Source: JBGCEZ01 sp045106735
GTDB lineage: Bacteria; Planctomycetota; Phycisphaerae; Phycisphaerales; SM1A02
Direction of reading: 5' to 3'
Assembly: GCA_045106735.1 (NCBI GenBank)
Contig: JBGCEZ010000034.1
Location: 1 to 64,000, forward strand
Length of the DNA stretch: 64,000 nucleotides
Shown piece after piece: positions 62,834 to 64,000 of the stretch; the first letter of the stretch is position 1, and each line of letters starts with the position of its first letter. The notes under the pieces were generated by a model, which did no database searches, was not told where the DNA came from, and worked only from the letters and a program-made list of their open reading frames with translations. Position numbers and translations under genes: made by a program.

Positions 62834-64000
62834 ATGTCGATCCAACCTTCACGTCTCGTTCTGGCCGCTTGCCTCGCCGGGTGCATGGGCTTCGTCGCCC
62901 CGGTCCACGCCGCTCCGGCCGAACGAGCCGACAGCGCCATTTCGCCGGCCATGCTCGGACAGGCCCGCGGCTCGGTGCGTCTTCGCCACTCCGTCCGGCT
63001 CGCTCCCGGCCGCGATCGCATCCGCGTGGGCGACATCGCGTTCATCGACGGACCGGACGCGAAGGTCCTCGCGACGATCGACCTCGGGCCGATCGATGCG
63101 GATGCCGGCGCCCAGCACGTGAAGCTGGAAGCGGTCCGCGCCGCCCTGAATGCCGCTGGCGTCCACCCGGCCCGCGTCTCGCTCCGCGGCCGCTCGGCCC
63201 GTGTTCTCCCCGGCGGCGTGGCCACCCGTTCCCACGCCCCGTCGGCCATGACCGGACGCCGGATCGTCAACGGACGCGTGGTCGATGTGGCCGACGTACA
63301 AACCCAAGAAGACGATGCTCCGGCCACGGCCCCGACGCGTGACGCCGAACGCGAGGCAGCCCGGGATGCCCGATTCACCCCCGCCGCGGCCCTCCTGGCC
63401 GAGACCGTCGAAACCGCCACCGTTCGCGGCGAGATCGCCCGCGACCTGGCCCGCACGTTCCGCGTGGGGCCGAACACCCTTCGGATCGCGTTCCCCGACG
63501 GCAAAGCAGCCCTCCTCGACTCCAGCGTCCGCGGCGGAAGCATCATCGTCCGCCGCCGTTCCAAAGCGGTCGCCGGCGCCGTTTCGTACGCCGTGATCTC
63601 CCGGCGGGCCGGGGATTCACCGCGCACCGAACTGGTGCTCGTGAACCCAGAGATCCGCTCGGCGGAACTCGTGCTCACCGAACGCGTCCGCAGTGGCACC
63701 ACGCTCACCGCCGAACATCTGCTGCAACAGGAAGCATGGATGCCCCCCGGCGGCATCTCCGCCCCGGCCCGGCTTGCCGCAACCCTGGGGGCAAAGCTTC
63801 GCCGGTCGATGAACGCGGGCACCGTGCTCCGCGAACGTGACCTCCGCATGACCGAGCTCATCAAGCGTGGCGACTTGATCCAGATCCGGTGCATCACCCC
63901 CGGCATCAAGATTGAACAACGCGGAGAAGCCCGCGAACGCGGCCACCTGGGCGCGAAGATCCGCGTCCGCCGGGTCGGCGAACGCGAGGAGTTCATCGCC
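62834..64000 (+). CDS. flgA: Flagellar P-ring assembly chaperone FlgA, 3' end outside window
   Basis: 389 codons open to the right edge, so the C-terminus is cut. Signal peptide MSIQPSRLVLAACLAGCMGFVAPVHA (a Cys makes a lipobox possible but the spacing is not typical). The region about 280-380 is the SAF domain: NPEIRSAELVLTERVRSGTTLTAEHLLQQEAW, GAKLRRSMNAGTVLRERDLRMTELIKRGDLIQIRCITPGIKIEQRGEARERGHLGAKIRVR, which matches FlgA strongly (A-L-R-----G--L---DL, GD-V-------G-----G-A---G--G--I-V). FlgA assists FlgI P-ring formation in the periplasm. It is longer than E. coli FlgA (about 220). Order flgF-flgG-flgA suggests flgH and flgI follow. Confidence 0.92.
   Translation, partial: MSIQPSRLVLAACLAGCMGFVAPVHAAPAERADSAISPAMLGQARGSVRLRHSVRLAPGRDRIRVGDIAFIDGPDAKVLATIDLGPIDADAGAQHVKLEAVRAALNAAGVHPARVSLRGRSARVLPGGVATRSHAPSAMTGRRIVNGRVVDVADVQTQEDDAPATAPTRDAEREAARDARFTPAAALLAETVETATVRGEIARDLARTFRVGPNTLRIAFPDGKAALLDSSVRGGSIIVRRRSKAVAGAVSYAVISRRAGDSPRTELVLVNPEIRSAELVLTERVRSGTTLTAEHLLQQEAWMPPGGISAPARLAATLGAKLRRSMNAGTVLRERDLRMTELIKRGDLIQIRCITPGIKIEQRGEARERGHLGAKIRVRRVGEREEFIA

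Overview
The window looks like a chromosomal segment of a planctomycete, most likely of the Phycisphaerae type. This is an inference from content. The DNA is GC-rich. PEP-CTERM tails of the form PxPG...RRRRG occur together with dockerin-like DxDGD repeats. Several membrane proteins carry a CxxC...CPECG ribbon, and there are type II secretion pseudopilins, a GGM-tailed GroEL beside a tail-less one, and a flagellar gene set. I saw no rRNA, tRNA, CRISPR array, prophage or complete insertion sequence.

Layout. 1-6443 (minus): a pseudopilin operon, gspF then gspG-H-I-J-K, with four ATGA-type overlaps; the last gene runs off the left edge. 6789-8184 (plus): a PEP-CTERM protein and a small secreted protein. 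8428-18395 (minus): a protein- and RNA-quality-control block, groEL(GGM tail)-groES-groEL(no tail)-dnaJ-grpE-fmdB-like-small coiled-coil protein-RNase R. 18717-23083: zinc-ribbon membrane proteins around a MoxR ATPase and a MITE-like palindrome. 23238-29672: an accessory block. It has a His/Cys-rich membrane protein, a pseudopilin, two homologous all3515-like secreted proteins with different C-terminal sorting tails, a DUF4198 protein and a DUF4331 protein. I read it as a candidate surface metal-handling system, and it is the most interesting part of the window. 30179-32810 (minus): mgtE-hpt-PH-domain operon. 33033-37967 (plus): folC and leuS. 38287-48597: HU, a 2-hydroxyacid dehydrogenase, an enlarged signal peptidase I, a RicT/PSP1 protein, two membrane proteins, the GTPase Der, ClpS and an MDR oxidoreductase. 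48982-51351 (plus): a large repeat protein of unknown function. 51626-60441: membrane proteins, an archaeal-type phosphoglycerate mutase, YceI, enolase, an unknown secreted protein, XerD and a small Cys/His protein. 61051-64000 (plus): flgF-like, flgG and flgA, the last running off the right edge.

Two sequence habits recur. Short tandem repeats (9 to 22 bp, 3 to 5 copies) fill many intergenic gaps. In-frame 6- or 12-bp repeats add Ser/Gly/Pro/Asp-rich low-complexity tails or inserts to otherwise ordinary proteins. Starts were chosen by Shine-Dalgarno spacing, stop/start overlaps and family N-termini, and several differ from the longest open frame.
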